A stretch of DNA of 64,000 nucleotides. Source: Dermatophagoides farinae. Its lineage: Eukaryota; Arthropoda; Arachnida; Sarcoptiformes; Pyroglyphidae. Numbering within the stretch: the first letter of the stretch is position 1; each line of letters opens with the position of its first letter. The DNA is taken from NCBI RefSeq assembly GCF_024713945.1, contig NC_134683.1, forward strand, positions 3,039,501 through 3,103,500, written 5' to 3'. This document shows positions 1-13,906 of the stretch, one piece after another. Under the pieces are notes generated by a model. The model had not been told where the DNA came from. It was given only the letters and a program-made list of their open reading frames with translations, and did not search any database. The position numbers and the translations under genes were made by a program.

Positions 1-1335
1 CTTGTTGCTTGTTGTTGTTCCAAATGGAACGACTTGTAGCTGCTTTAACGTTGATGACGTTGATGGTATACATAGACATATAAATGAATCATTTTTTTCT
101 TCTTCTTCTGACTATTTGTCATGTAGGTGGTGAGGATCACATTTTGTCTTTGGTGATGATGATGATGATCATTTAATTGGTATCATTTTTAACGTTTGTA
201 CACATTGGTGATATACAAATGCCATGTAGGAAGAGAAGTATAGATATATTTAAGATTCGATGTTGTTGATGATGATGATGATGATCCTCGAGATGAAACA
301 ACTGTCAAAAAATAAAAATTGTGATTATTTATCCAAAAAAAAAAATAAAAAAATTTGATTCAGAATCACATTCATTCATCTATCCATCATCATCATCATC
401 ATCATCATTTATTTTCTAGATCTAAATAATACAATGGGAAAGGGATCTTACATTTTTTTTCTTGATATTATTTATGTCTCTGTTCCAAATGGATCACAAT
501 GGTGATGATGATGATGATGATGATGACGAATGACAAATGCATTTCGCGCCTTTTGAAATAATGGGCCAACAACACACACAGACGCATACATATCTTCATT
601 TGAATATCTTGATGATGATGATGATCACACTTCCTACGATTATCATTTTGTTTTGTTTTGTTTTTTTTTTTTTTTTTTTTTTGCTTTCGTTGAATAATTT
701 CGTTACAATTACATTTAGTGATTTGAATATGCGGCCAAAAAAAAGATAAAAAACTTTCATAAGTCGTGTTTGGCAAGTGTTCTATGTTCATTGATGATGA
801 TGATGATGATCACAACATTCGAATCATTTTTGGGCATGTACATAGATGACGTTCATCACCAGGAAGTTTGAGTTAAAATCTCATTTTTTTTTCTTATTTA
901 TCTTGGATGATGATCTTTGTTTGTTTGTTTGTTATGTGATTGATATATTTTGAATTTATTTTTTCATTTTGAATTCGATTTGCATGTTTACATTGGCCAT
1001 ATCGATATGATATGATTTCCATCATCATCATCATCATCATTATATCATGATCATCATCATCATCATCAATCGACATCACGAAATTGTGATTGGTGGTTGA
1101 TACATGGGAATCAAAAAAAAAAAAAAAAATATCCAGTTATTATCTAAAAATTGAATGGTTACAAAATTCAACTTAGATTTTACAAAATATCCAAACATAT
1201 GAACAAGTTTCTGTGATTGGTATTAATATTCAAATTGTGTTTACCTTACTATATTTGTTGTCATTCATTTTCATAAAAAGTGTTACTGTGGAATAAATAA
1301 AAAAGAGAAAAAGAAAAACAACAAACCAAAATCAG

Positions 1336-1338
<3 letters not shown>

Positions 1339-1414
<76 letters not shown>
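1339..1414. repeat. (AG)n microsatellite, 38 units
   Basis: A perfect dinucleotide AG tract of 76 bp, the longest pure dinucleotide repeat in the window. It lies in gene-free DNA. Purine-only strands of this length can form triplex (H-DNA) structures; that is general knowledge and not shown here. Confidence 0.97.
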
Positions 1415-1416
<2 letters not shown>

Positions 1417-2226
1417 TGAAAATTAAAACTATCGATCAATGGCGATAAAAAAAACAACACACACTCGATATATGCGTACATTTCTTCCAGTCTGTTTGTA
1501 TTGTTGCTCTCTGTTTATTCCGGTTGAATTCAGTGTTTTTTTTTTTTTTTGGTTCGAATCGATTTACTTTACGGTTTGTGTCTCTTCAATTCATTCATTT
1601 GAACAATCGTCGATCATCAAGATTTTTGAAAAATGTTTACTTGCACGATTGGTTGGCAATAGATATTTCTATTTGTTGGTTAGAGGTTATAATCATCATC
1701 ATCAAGGTAACTCTTGTTTGATCAAATCAAACATATACATCAAGCATCCACTCCCGAATTTTAACCGGTTTTTTTGTTTCTTTGGTTATATGAAAAAAAA
1801 AATAGAAATTGATTGAACAACAACAACAGGTAACGGGTTTGGTCAATGATGATGATGATGATCATTCTATTAGAAGAAGAAAATATATTTCTATATTGAT
1901 CGTTGACAACAAACAAACGAGAAAAAAAAATCTACAATAACAAATTTTAATGGGCATCGGGTCATTGATATCTTTGTTCGAATGAAATAAAATAAAGAAA
2001 AAAAACTTCAGTATGGTATCTGTGGTTTGAGAATAATGACAAATAAAAAGCCAATTTTTCTTTTTTAACTCAATTAACTTTTCAACTACATCACCATCAT
2101 CATCATGATCGATGTATCATTTCAAATTTGATTGATCAAATCCATACATTACAGCACACAAGCAAGAAAATTTCATTCGAATTCGAATCTGGTTCAAACG
2201 ATACATTCGATCGATGTATCGATTGT

Positions 2227-2259
<33 letters not shown>

Positions 2260-3276
2260 GAAAAAATTTCGAACGGAAATGACATTATCGAAAGAAAATC
2301 ATTTCGAATCGATCAATTTTTTTTCTTATTATGATTTTTTTTCTCTCATTTCTGACCTTGATAATTGTATTATATTCATGTGACTAACCATGAATTCCCC
2401 TTGTTCCACCACTTCTCATTGATGATTGATTATATTGATTGATGACACAATTTGACCGGTATATGGTGATCATTTCATTTCGATTATGATTTTTGATCTA
2501 TAATCATCAACATAGAATGAATGAATGAATGAATGATGGGAATCATACAACCAACACAAAACTGGGGAAAAAATTATTCGTTTGCCTTCTAGCTAAAATC
2601 GTAAATTACTTCCTAGAAACAAATGTGGAAATTCAAAAAACTAACTAAACTAATATTCTGCTCAATCAATTTAATTGTCTCCTTTTTAAATGAATGTGTC
2701 AACCGTGAACGATTCTGAATGATGATGATGATGATGATGATGACCTGAATATTTTTGAAAATGAAAACAAAAACAAAAATCGATTGACAAACCAAAAAAA
2801 CATGAATGATATTTTTCTACCATAAATTCATTCAACAACAACTACAGCATCATTATTGTCACCATAAATGCATCAAGAATGGCAATGATGATCATGATCA
2901 TTAACTTTAGGTTTTTTTTTTGATTATCTCATCAAAGATTATCGTTGAAACTGTAATGACGATGTTTTTTTTTGTATCACAAACGAGAAATTCATTTCCT
3001 GGATGTCATTCGAAATGAAAACAAAAAGTACGCCCATCTTTGTATCATATGAAATATATTCTGGATGTCGAGTGAAATTTTTTTTTCTGTTTTTGTTTCA
3101 TCCACACATTTTAATTAATTGTTTCAATTTCATCATGATCATCATCATAAATCATGATACAATGAATGGATAGACATCCATTCTCATGACTGACACGTGA
3201 TCACCACATTGAAATAATTTTGACAACAGAAACAATTAATGAATGGAATTTGTAAATGACAAAATATACAAATTGT

Positions 3277-3299
3277 TTGTGTGTGTGTGTGTGTGTGTG
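3277..3299. repeat. (GT)n microsatellite
   Basis: A GT dinucleotide tract of about 11 units in gene-free DNA. Similar shorter (GT)n or (CA)n tracts recur across the window, for example near 3820, 4350, 7690, 8370, 13980, 14160 and 17220. Confidence 0.9.
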
Positions 3300-6264
3300 A
3301 ATTCTTCAAATTCATGGACACACCTGTTTTCAACTGGAAATGCATATAAATATTACTCTGATTTGTTCATCATCATCATCATCATTACATTCATCAAATT
3401 CATTAATTAATATTCTCATTATTTTGTCCAACAAACAAAAAAACAAAAAATTTACATTCTTGTTTGCCTAGTGTATCGAAAAAAAACTACTACCACCACT
3501 TTTTTTTTGAATGTCAAATGAATGATGAGATTTTCTTTTTCCACTTTGATTTATTCAAACAACAACAATTGGCCATTCGAATGAATGAATGAATGAATGG
3601 TTCAGTGACTTTAATCTAGGTTAATCAATGATGGAAGCTTTGAATATTTTTTTTTTCTCCTTCTTGTTGTTGATCACCACCACCAATACCTATGTTTTAC
3701 CTATGTTTTATGAGTTTTTTTTCTATTATTTCGTTTGATTGTTTGTTTTTCAACTTATTTATTCATTTATTTGCTACTTTATTTGTGACTTTTTTTTATA
3801 ATGATCACTATTGTAAAGTGGTGTGTGTGTGTGTGTGTGTGTATGTGATTGAATAATTTGAAAAACTAATCGACCGACCGACCTACCACATGATGAGGAA
3901 CATTCAAACCGGAATTTATTGCCATTGGTAAACTGTCACAAATTCCAAATCGGTCAATTGTTTTTTTTTTATTTTTGTCAATCAATCAGCTCAATGGCTT
4001 AATTCTTCATAATCAGAAAAAAACATTGATTCAATCATTGGATTATAATTGATTTTAATCTCATTTTTTTTAGTTTTTTATTTGTTACACCTTTTTTTTG
4101 GTTCACTTCATAAAAATATGACAATGAACTTGTTGGCTTAAGATGGATTCATTGTAAGCAACAGGCAACAACAGAAAAAAACAACAACAACAACAACAAC
4201 CAAAAAAAAAACATTTATAATGATCATCTAATCTAATCGATCATTTTATTTCTTGTTTTGTTTCTAGATGGTAGATAATTGATGATCCATAATCGACATT
4301 TGTGAAAAAAAACTGGTCATATACCTGGTAGCGGGATTTTTATCTTGTGTGTGTGTGTGTGTGTATGTCAAGAATTTTTCTACCGGTCTCTTTGTCGTAG
4401 CATTCTCTTTGTCAGTTTTTTTTCTGGTTCAAGTTCATCATTCATTTTTGATTTTTTTTTTCATCTGATCAAGATTGATTTCATTAACCAATGAGGAGTA
4501 GTAGTAAACGAAAAAGAAAAAAAAAACAGATTCACAACATCACCTGACATTTAGATTTACAGGAATGCAAAATTTTTAAAATTTATGTTCATCCATATCT
4601 TTGTGGTCAACACTCACACACACATACCACACAAATGATGATTATAATCATTGTGGTGTCATCCATGGCGATTAAAATCTGGATTTTTTTCCAACCAAAA
4701 AAAAAAAAATCCATTCTTCTTGTTCATCCATCCAATCCAGTCATTCATTCATCCATCCTGGTCATTCATTCATTCATTCATTTATTATATTTAACTGATA
4801 TACCAGAAATAATTCCGATCCACGGTAAATCTGAAAAATAATGGGAAAACCAGCAAAAAAAAGGGCACGCACGGGAATCTAGCAGTTGGTTTCATGATAA
4901 AAATTCATAAGAATTTTATAGAGTGAAACAAAAAAAAAAAAAGTTTCACATTTTGACACCAAACCCAAATGGAACACACACACACACACAGACACACGCA
5001 CATTCTATTTAATTTCATTTCATTTAGATTCATTTCGTGTTTCATTCATTGCTTGTGTGTGTGTGTGTATAATGATGAGATTATCCCATCGGGATCATCA
5101 ACAACAACAACAACAAAAATTTTATTCACTTCTCGTTTCAATCTAATTTCGGGTGATTGTTTGTTTATTTTGGATTGAATTGGACATTTCATCATTGTTA
5201 TTTTCTTTTCGCTGTTGTTTTGTGCATTTGGAAACAAAAAAAATTCTGGAACGAAATGGAAAATTTTTTTCTATTTCATGCAATTTATTTTATGATTCGA
5301 ATTTCATTTCTTTTTCTTCATCGGTGTTTTCAGATGAATTCTCATCATCATCATCATCCATTTTGGACGAGCCATCACTAGACAAGACAAGTGCCATGAT
5401 GATGATGATTGGTGATGGTGGCAGCGGCGGCGGCAACGGCCACATCTATTATTCACACCTTTTTTTTCTTCAGATGTTTGTTATTTTTATTCTATTTTCG
5501 TTCATTTTTTTTTCATTCTTCGTTTTATCTGGAAACCATCTGGTCATCTTTTCTTTTGATTTTGGCTTTTTTCAAAAATTTCATATCTTATTCTCTCTCT
5601 CTCGCTCTCTTTTGGGTTAAAGATGCATTCAACTTACACAGAAAATAAAGTAGGGTTAGTGTACTAACCCTAAAAAGGTTAGTGCTAACCATTTTGGATT
5701 AGTTGTTTTAACGGTTAGAATAATCGATACATAATGAAATCAATTTATAAGCAAAAATTTAAATATAACTAAATTATTCAGATTTTTTATTATTATTTTT
5801 AATTATAAAATTAAGCGATTTCTTATCGCAAATCATTATCATCATTCACAATTTATTGTATCATCTTAATAAAGATGGATATTTTTCCAATCAAGTGATT
5901 TTATTATTATCCGTTTAAAAATTAATTTAGCGAATGAATTTGCGATACGGTTTATTGTTTCATCATTTATTGATCTATTATGGCTTTTATTATCATGAAT
6001 AATGTCTTTATCGCAACTAAATTTCGAATCGCTTGGAATTATCCGTTTTTTTTATAAAGCCATAATTAAGTGATTGGAAAATTCTGTAAATGTGTATAAT
6101 AGGGTTATAATATTGATCCATTTTTTTGTGTCATCAAAAAATTCGTAACTAGTAAAGATTGACAGTTCTTTTGTAACAGGGCAATTCAGCACCCAGATAC
6201 ATCGGATATATTGTTGTATTTTAAAAGTTGGTGAAAATTATTGCCATTAAAAATATGATTTTTT

Positions 6265-6381
6265 TTATGTCTTAAAGAAAAAATCTTCATATTCATCATA
6301 TGGTGGATCAAGGGAACGAGCTTCCTCTGCATCGGGGCTTTTTTTTACCACAAATAAGATGCAGATTGTCTGATCAGACAT
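6265..6381 (-). other. Short open frame, 38 codons, acidic PPxY tail
   Basis: An ATG-started open frame of 38 codons within the transposon-like island. Its second half is acidic and contains a Pro-Pro-Tyr-Asp motif (a PPxY-type WW-domain ligand) followed by Glu-Tyr-Glu-Asp-Phe. The ATG lies at the edge of a 14-bp palindrome. It may be the C-terminal tail of a decayed element protein or a chance frame. I recognise no family. Confidence 0.2.
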
Positions 6382-6517
6382 ATAAAGTGATCTTTATTAA
6401 CTATGATTATAAAAATACAATGATTATTTACAAAATATTAATTTCAGATCAATTTTCTTACCCTTGTTGACCATCGGTTATAACAAAACAACAAACACAG
6501 CAAAAAAAGTGACGTGC

Positions 6518-6593
6518 AGACTGGTCTCCAAATTTGAAGATTTACGCAATACTCTGAATTTGAAGACTTCTTTCCAAATTTGGAGACCAGTCT
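6518..6593. repeat. Inverted repeat, 19-bp perfect arms
   Basis: The left arm AGACTGGTCTCCAAATTTG (6518-6536) is the exact reverse complement of the right arm (6575-6593), with a 38-nt spacer. The spacer carries a partial direct copy (AATTTGAAGA at 6531-6540 and 6557-6566). The arms could fold into a stable hairpin on either strand and resemble a foldback or terminal-repeat remnant of the surrounding element. Confidence 0.9.
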
Positions 6594-6711
6594 CCACACT
6601 TTTTTTCTGTGAAATATAACGAAATTCGAAAACGTGCTCAAATGAATGTATCTTAAACACTAAATATATACTTTTCATGGTTGTTCATTCAAAAACAACG
6701 TACAGTAACAG

Positions 6712-6818
6712 GAGACCCCTACATTTGATCAAATAACAATTGATCGTGGATTACAATTTCAAAGTCAATTGTTCAAATAATTTGTGAATCTTATTCAATC
6801 CAATGGCTAATGGTATGA
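6712..6818 (+). pseudogene. LTR-retrotransposon integrase remnant
   Basis: In the frame starting at 6733 the translation gives Ile-Thr-Ile-Asp-Arg-Gly followed by Leu-Gln-Phe-Gln-Ser and then Leu-Phe. This matches the second catalytic block of retroviral/Ty3-gypsy integrases, where the Asp is one of the three DDE residues. Two in-frame stops follow (6778-6780 and one near 6807), and no gag, protease or reverse transcriptase frame is visible nearby. It is therefore a short dead fragment. The match rests on one motif, so the family within LTR elements is not settled. Confidence 0.5.
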
Positions 6819-9626
6819 TATATAGAGTGATATTCGTTTCATTTCACAAGAATTGTTTTTTTTTCTTTTTCTTGAAACTGTTTTTTTTTTTTTTTGATGT
6901 CCTCCGGTTTGGGTTGAAGGGAGAAATGTGTTGGCGTGATAACGTCATTGATGATGAACCCCAAATCGAATAGATAAGTTGATTGAAAATGCGTTTTTAA
7001 GTTCAATTGAATAAATGTGGTTGTTACATACACGATATATATCAGATTATTTTTTTTCTTGTTCTTCTTCTAAATATCAAAATTTCGATATGGAGAATCA
7101 TTGTTTTGTCATATATAAGAAATAAAAAAAAAAATCAAACCAATCAATGGTGGTTCCGATATCTGATCATTGTTATTTGGTCTATTCTATTTGAGAGAGA
7201 GAGAAACGATATATTCGATATATTCATCGATCGATACAAGTCAATCTTTTTTTTTTTTGAAAAGAACAAAAAAAAAATTCACATTTTCCATTCACATTCG
7301 TGAACAATATGAATTTTTTTATTTATTTGAATGGGGAAAAAAAATTTAAATTTTGAAATTGGGTTAAATGTATGTTACGTATGGATGGATGGATGGATGA
7401 ATGGATGGATCTATTTCTGACAATGAATATGACGACGATGATGATATGGTTGTTATTATTCAATGCAAAAATTTAAAAAAAAAAAATGATCAACAAGTTG
7501 TTGAATTCATTCATCTCTCTAAATGGCTCAACAAAACATAAATTCGTGATCGATGTCTAGATGATGATGGTGATGGTGATGATGATGATGATGATGATGA
7601 TGGTGGTTTTTTTTCATCGGTAAAATAAAATTTTTATTTTATCAACAAAAAAAAAACGTTTGAAATCAAATCACACTTGTTGAATGTGTGTGTGTGTGTT
7701 TGTGTCTGATTCAGGATGAATATTGGTCATTTTGATTGGCGATTCTTTACTAAAAAAAAACAAAAACAGAAAAACAAACCTGGAAAAGATTTTTTCACAA
7801 TTAATATTCCAAAGTTTAATTTATCTAATTTATCTTTCTTTTTTTTCATCCATCCATAGATATAATGTCCATCCATTCATTCATTTTTTTATATTTGTAT
7901 AAATCACCATTGAACTATGTTGTTTATGGGCTTGGGGCACAATCATCAAGACACACAAATTCATAACAAATGTCTATTTTTAAATGTATCTATATATGTT
8001 GTTTTCATTTTCATTTCATAATATTGTTAACCAATGTTGATTACAATGATGATGATGTGGAGATGATGATGAGAATGTCGATATGATGATAATAATAATA
8101 ATAATGAACGAACAAATATAAATAAGTGAAAGGAGCCATTATAGTTTCATTAATATCTAATATATATTCAAGTAGAATGGTACATTTTTTTTTTTTTTTT
8201 TTTGATGAGAATAAGAACTGAATCAGTAAAATAAATTTTTTTTTTTGCTTTCGATGAATTTGTCTTTTTATTTTTGGTTTCATTTTTATTCAATGTTCAT
8301 GATGATGATGTACCCAGGTGAATTTTACCGTTAACATGATGATTTTGATGATTCAATGACGATCCCATATGTGTGTGTGTGTGTGTATGCTTGACACCAA
8401 CACAAACATTGATCATCATCATTATTGATGATGATGATCAAGAACAGCCTGGCTAACAAACAAAATTTGATGACCAGCCATTATGGTTATGGCCACCAAT
8501 TTTGGTTATCTTTATTAATCCAATATATGTTTGTGTCGGTGTTTATATAAGCATCGAACCAACAATGATGATGATGATGATGATCGGGTTTTTTCTTTTT
8601 TTTTTGGGATTGGTCATTCACATACCAAGTATTTTTGTTGTTGGTTAAGTGAATTTCATTTTTTCTTGTGATTTTTTTTTGAGAAAATCATAATCATCAT
8701 CATCATCATTCAATCGGTCAGATTGTATATTCAAGTTGATGTTATCTTCAATACATCTTCACCTCACCATGTATATTCTATTCAATAATCTTAATTGTTT
8801 GGCCAGCGAAAAAAACAGCAACAACAACACTGTTATCATTAATTGGGTTAACAATCTATAAATCTATTTAGGTTTCATTTTGTTCAGCTGAAAAACAACG
8901 AAAACAACAACAACAAAAAACAGGGAAGAGTTGTTCGTGAACATAAATTGGGTGATGATAATCAACTTGATGTGTATATACAATGTTGATAATTAATTAT
9001 CAAAAATAATGATGATCTATATAAATCAATGAATCGATGAAAGCATTAAAATAAAGAAAAAGAAACCAGAACATCAAAATCATCATGATCATTCTCGCAA
9101 TCGTGATGATAAGTTTGAAAACCATCATCATTAACATCAATCGATATTATTGCAAAGGTCATCATCATGATAACAACATCAAATCGAATGATGATTAATA
9201 TTCGATTCATTCATAGACAACGTTATAATAATAAAAATAATCGACCAACCGGAAAAAACCATTACGGAAATATGAACATCTTTATGTAATAATAATTCTG
9301 TATATATCTGAATTTATTGTTTTTTTTTTCTTTTCTTATCTCCTTTCTATTTGTTCATCGATCTGGAATGAAAATGACAAAAAAAAACTAGATCAACTTA
9401 GAAAGGTAAAAAAGATTGTGAGGGTAATCAAGGCTTTGAACTTTGAACTTTGAAGTGAAGAATAAATAATAATAAAAAAAATTATTGGTCATCGTACCAA
9501 TCACACAATATATATTCATATATATCTATTTTCATCCATCTGAAATTCTATTATCTAAAACTTTTCATCCAAAAGATGATGATGATGATGATTGAATGAA
9601 CGAATGATTCTAATGAACGAAATACG

Positions 9627-9657
<31 letters not shown>

Positions 9658-10167
9658 AAATATTTTATTCAAATGATATTGAATCGACGATATCGTCGTT
9701 GTCGTCGTCGTCTGTATTTCATCTTCATTGAATATTCATCATTTTTATTATGGATAATATCGTCATATATGTTTGATGATGGTGCCAAACGAACCTTAAC
9801 CAAATCGAACACCAACCTTTCTCTTGAATCATCATCATCATCATCATCATCAATGATGTTGTTGGCCATTGTCGGCTATGGTCTCTCTCTCTATCTGTCT
9901 ATTTCTCTATTTTTCTCTTTCTATTCGTTCATTTACTTTCCTACCACACACAAACAATCATCTATATTCGAATAGAATGGTTGAATGATTCTCTTTCTTT
10001 TTCAACAACAACAACAACAACAACAACAAAAAAAATCTCTTTTTTCTGAATGAAGAAGACGACGACGACGACAACGAAAAACAAAAAAAAATCACATCAT
10101 ACAAATTCAAAATATCATCATCATCAGTCGATGTTGTTGTTGGTTGAATAGTATCATGTATTTCCAA

Positions 10168-10200
10168 CTAACCACCACCACCACCACCACCACCAACAAC
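10168..10200. repeat. (ACC)n trinucleotide tract
   Basis: A near-perfect ACC repeat of about ten units in non-coding DNA, unusual for its G+C content in this A+T-rich region. No reading frame context suggests it is translated. Confidence 0.85.
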
Positions 10201-12925
10201 TACTACCAATGATTATTCACGTATAATGGACAATTTGTATTTCGAATTCAGAATGGAAACAAAAAACTTTCATCATTTTTAGCGGCAATATCTCTGTGTT
10301 GTGGTCATGAGAATGATCATTTTGTTTTCTGATGTGATGAGCTTTAACCTCTACATATGTGTTTGTGATCTCTGAATTCATTATTGTCAAAGTAGTAAAA
10401 GTATTATAAGTGAACATTGATTTTTTTTCGGATATGAAAATCATTGTGAAATTATTACACTTTGAATTCTGTATTTATCCGCATGTTTTTTTGTGTGTGC
10501 GTGCAAAGTGTGTGTTTCGTGAATTTAAAGTGATTCATTATTATTACATTTGATGAATGTCAACAAACCGTGTTATTGAATGATAATAATTTCCATTCAT
10601 AATGTAGCGTGTTGCGTGTTTAAATCAAAGAAAAAAATTTTTTTGTGTGTGTTATTTCCATTATCATCATCATCATCATCGCCGTCATCATCATCAACGT
10701 AATTGGTCATTTTCTTATGGATGATATACATCGCATCACATCACATTTCATTTCATTTATGTCAATCATTTTGAATATATATATGTGTGTGTGTGCATTC
10801 ATTGTGTAGAAAATTCTTACGTAACAACAACAACAACAACAACAAAAAAACGGTAGCATTTTCAATGTGTATGTGTATGTGCGATAATCGTCGCTAATCA
10901 TTCTTATTTTGTATTGTAATTTGAATTTTCTTCGAAATTCTTTGTCATTTTTGATTGTGAAAAAATTTTTTTTTTTCGTTTTGGTGTGCAATGTATTTGT
11001 AACAAACAATTTTTATTGTTGTTGTTGTTGTTGTTTCACAGCAACAACAAAAATCTATTTGCCAACAACAACAACAACAACTTGACTAATCTAAGATCGT
11101 TATTCAAATTCAATTTTTTTTATTTCTTCTTCTTCTTTCATCATTACAATCATCAACTGTATATTCATTTGTCAATGTGCACCATCAAATGATCATTGAT
11201 CATCATCATTTATTATATATATAACATCTATGATCACCACCATCCATGATCGCCAGTTTACATTCAATTCACTTTTTGTGTTTTTTTTTGTTTTAATTTT
11301 TCACATGTAACAACCACAACAACAACAAACAACAACAACAACAAAAAACAACGACATAAACAACTTCCAATGATCATCCACATCATTGTCATCGGTGCCA
11401 AAACAAAACAAAACAAAACGAAAAATCAATCGATAATCGTTTTTTTATTGTTGTACTGGTTTTTTTTCTGAAATCAATTGTTACTTGATTCAAAACAAAG
11501 TTTTTTTTTTGTTCACCATCATCATCAAATGAAATAAAACAAGAAACAAAGAAAACAAAAATTTTAAACTTTTTTTTCAAGTTTTTTTTTCTAAATCTTC
11601 GTCATTATTGTTTTATCAGATCAAAAACAAAAACAAAAAACTAATCGACTTTTGTCATACTGGTTTTTTTTGGCATCGAAAACATACGACAATCAACTAC
11701 CACCACTGCCACCACCCCCACCACGACGACAACGACGATCTATTATTATATTATCGATCATATCAAAATATTATTGTATTTTTTTTGGTTCACATCTAAA
11801 TTCAACTGACATCAATCAATCAATATACATAACAGTAATAGTTTGGTTTCTTTTTTTTAATTCAGTATATATATATATATATGATTCCATTTTTTCGAAT
11901 ATTTAGATAATCATTTGCTAATGATTCGATCATACCACACACAAACACACACACACACACACACGATGGACAAAAAAAAATCAAAATCTAAATGAGATGT
12001 ACATGATTTATCCATCCATTCATTTCATTTGGATTTAAATACAATTTGTATCCAAATCAGAGACAGAGACTGAGAGAGAGAGTTGTAATCAAGATGTATG
12101 GCAATGATGGAAAGTAGTATTCAATAGTTTATCAGCTAGTTAGATTTAAATAAAAAATTTTTTTTCTTTTCAAATGATTGACTGACTGACTGACTGACTT
12201 ACTGACCAACTGAATGATGGCTTGTATCGATGGTTTTTTTTTGTTTTGTTTAGGTATTGCAACCTAAAATGAATCAAAAAAAAAAAAAAATCGAAACACC
12301 CGATCATCATCATCGTATGAACTGCTTAAAGGCAAATAAAAAAAAATAATAAATATCATGTGTGTGTGTGTGAGATTGTTTCTTCTTCGTATTGATGCCA
12401 ATCACATCATCATCATCATCATCATGTCCATAATCTTCAATTCGATTGACTATTACTTGAAAATGGTTGTTGTTTTTTTTTTTTTTTTTTTTTTTTGGTT
12501 AGTTATATTATCCATTACTTATGGCCATTTCCATTAGGATTATCTTTTTTTTTTTTTTTGCTTCATTCAATGATTTGTGTGTCATGCAACAATAACAAGC
12601 AGTAACAACAACAACAAGCAACAACAACAACAACAACAAAAGTTTGATCTAAATATTCCAAGTAGCCATTACTTGTTTGTGTGTGTGGTCAATATATTCA
12701 CCTACCTAATAATTTCGACGATGATGATGATGATTTGATTTGCTAAAAAAAAATTGAATCAAATTATTTGTGATTTCATTTCAATTACAATGAAAAAAAA
12801 TTGACCCAATAGGCGTGAATGATAATTTATTCATTGGATTTCAATTTTATCGATAAAAAATCATCATCAACACATATTGAATGTGTGAAAATGAAAATAA
12901 TCAATGTAACGGAATGAATGAATGT

Positions 12926-12957
<32 letters not shown>

Positions 12958-13880
12958 TTCAAATTCATAATTGACACACACACTCTCAAGACATTTGTGA
13001 ATTTGTTTTTTTTTGTTTTGTTTTTTGTTTTGATATTGGTGATGACCAACACCTGTTGCATCCGATTAAAAATGAAAAAAAAAATCTCTCAAGTTTTTGT
13101 TTTCATCCATTCACTGATTATAATAATAATAATAATAATAACATGATCGAGTGGTGGTCAATAAGGTAATAATCAGCCATGACCAGCAATGATTATCAGA
13201 GAAAAAAGAGTGAGAGAGAGAGAGAGAGCAACAAACAGTGAAACGAGTAAAATGTCCATTGTAATGATAACAACAACAACAACAACAACAACTCTAACGG
13301 ATCGTGGATCGAATTGTTTTTTTTTCTTTTCATATATATATATATTGTTTATTTATTTATCTACTTTCTTGATTTTCTGTCTGTTTTGGTTTATTCTCGT
13401 TTTTTTTTGTTTTCTTTTTCTTTTTCATTTCATTTTTTTCAACTATACAATCATTCATTGGTTCATGATTATCACACCTGCCATGACCGGCCGGCTGTTT
13501 TGTTTCCATAAGAAAAAAAAACATGAACAAAAAAAAAGTGTCGATGATCACATTTTTTTGTCTAAAACGGATATATTTTTTTTTGTTGCAGACGACAACC
13601 ACAACAAACATCAATCGAATTGAATGTATCAATCATTTGATATTTATTTTCTGGCAAAAAAAAAGAAAGAAATATAATTAGACAAATTGATTGATTGATT
13701 TGATTTGATTTGAATTTTTTTTTGTTGAAAATGGAAACAATGATGATGACAATGACAGAAAACATTTGGCCAATACAATTTCATTGCCATACAAACGTAC
13801 AAGTGGACAAGTGTCAAGGATTGAAATTATCATATAAATTTATTCAACGTTTGGATTTATATCATATTCGTAATTCTTTT

Positions 13881-13906
13881 TACTGCTGCTGCTGCTGCTG
13901 CTGCTG
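13881..13906. repeat. (CTG)n trinucleotide tract, about 8 units
   Basis: A pure CTG/CAG-type repeat in non-coding DNA. It stands out because nearly all other triplet tracts here are GAT/ATC or CAA. Confidence 0.9.

Larger units (their letters stand above)
1..5640. other. Gene-free, microsatellite-rich DNA
   Basis: No exon-like reading frame was found. Open frames here translate (GAT)n, (CA)n, (AG)n or poly-T tracts into runs of Asp, Met, His, Ile or Phe and have no codon texture like the real exons further right. The DNA alternates short trinucleotide tracts of GAT or ATC, (GT)n, (AATG)n and long T or A runs with ordinary A+T-rich sequence. It could be intergenic or an intron or 5' untranslated region of a gene outside the window; the sequence does not decide. 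Confidence 0.7.
5650..6830. mobile_element. Degenerate transposon-derived island
   Basis: This 1.2-kb stretch differs from its surroundings: the GAT and CA microsatellites nearly vanish and complex sequence with inverted repeats appears. It starts with two small palindromes (5651-5690), contains a 14-bp palindrome (6367-6380), a 19-bp-arm inverted repeat (6518-6593) and, near its right end, an integrase-like peptide on the plus strand broken by stop codons. The minus strand at 6265-6381 has a 38-codon open frame. No intact terminal repeats or target-site duplication were found, so the outer limits are approximate and more than one element may be mixed here. Confidence 0.5.

Noticed and set aside
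5651-5715. GGTTAG repeats as interstitial telomere sequence
   Set aside because: The arthropod telomere repeat is TTAGG in tandem; here the units are few, spaced and arranged as palindromes, not as a tandem array.
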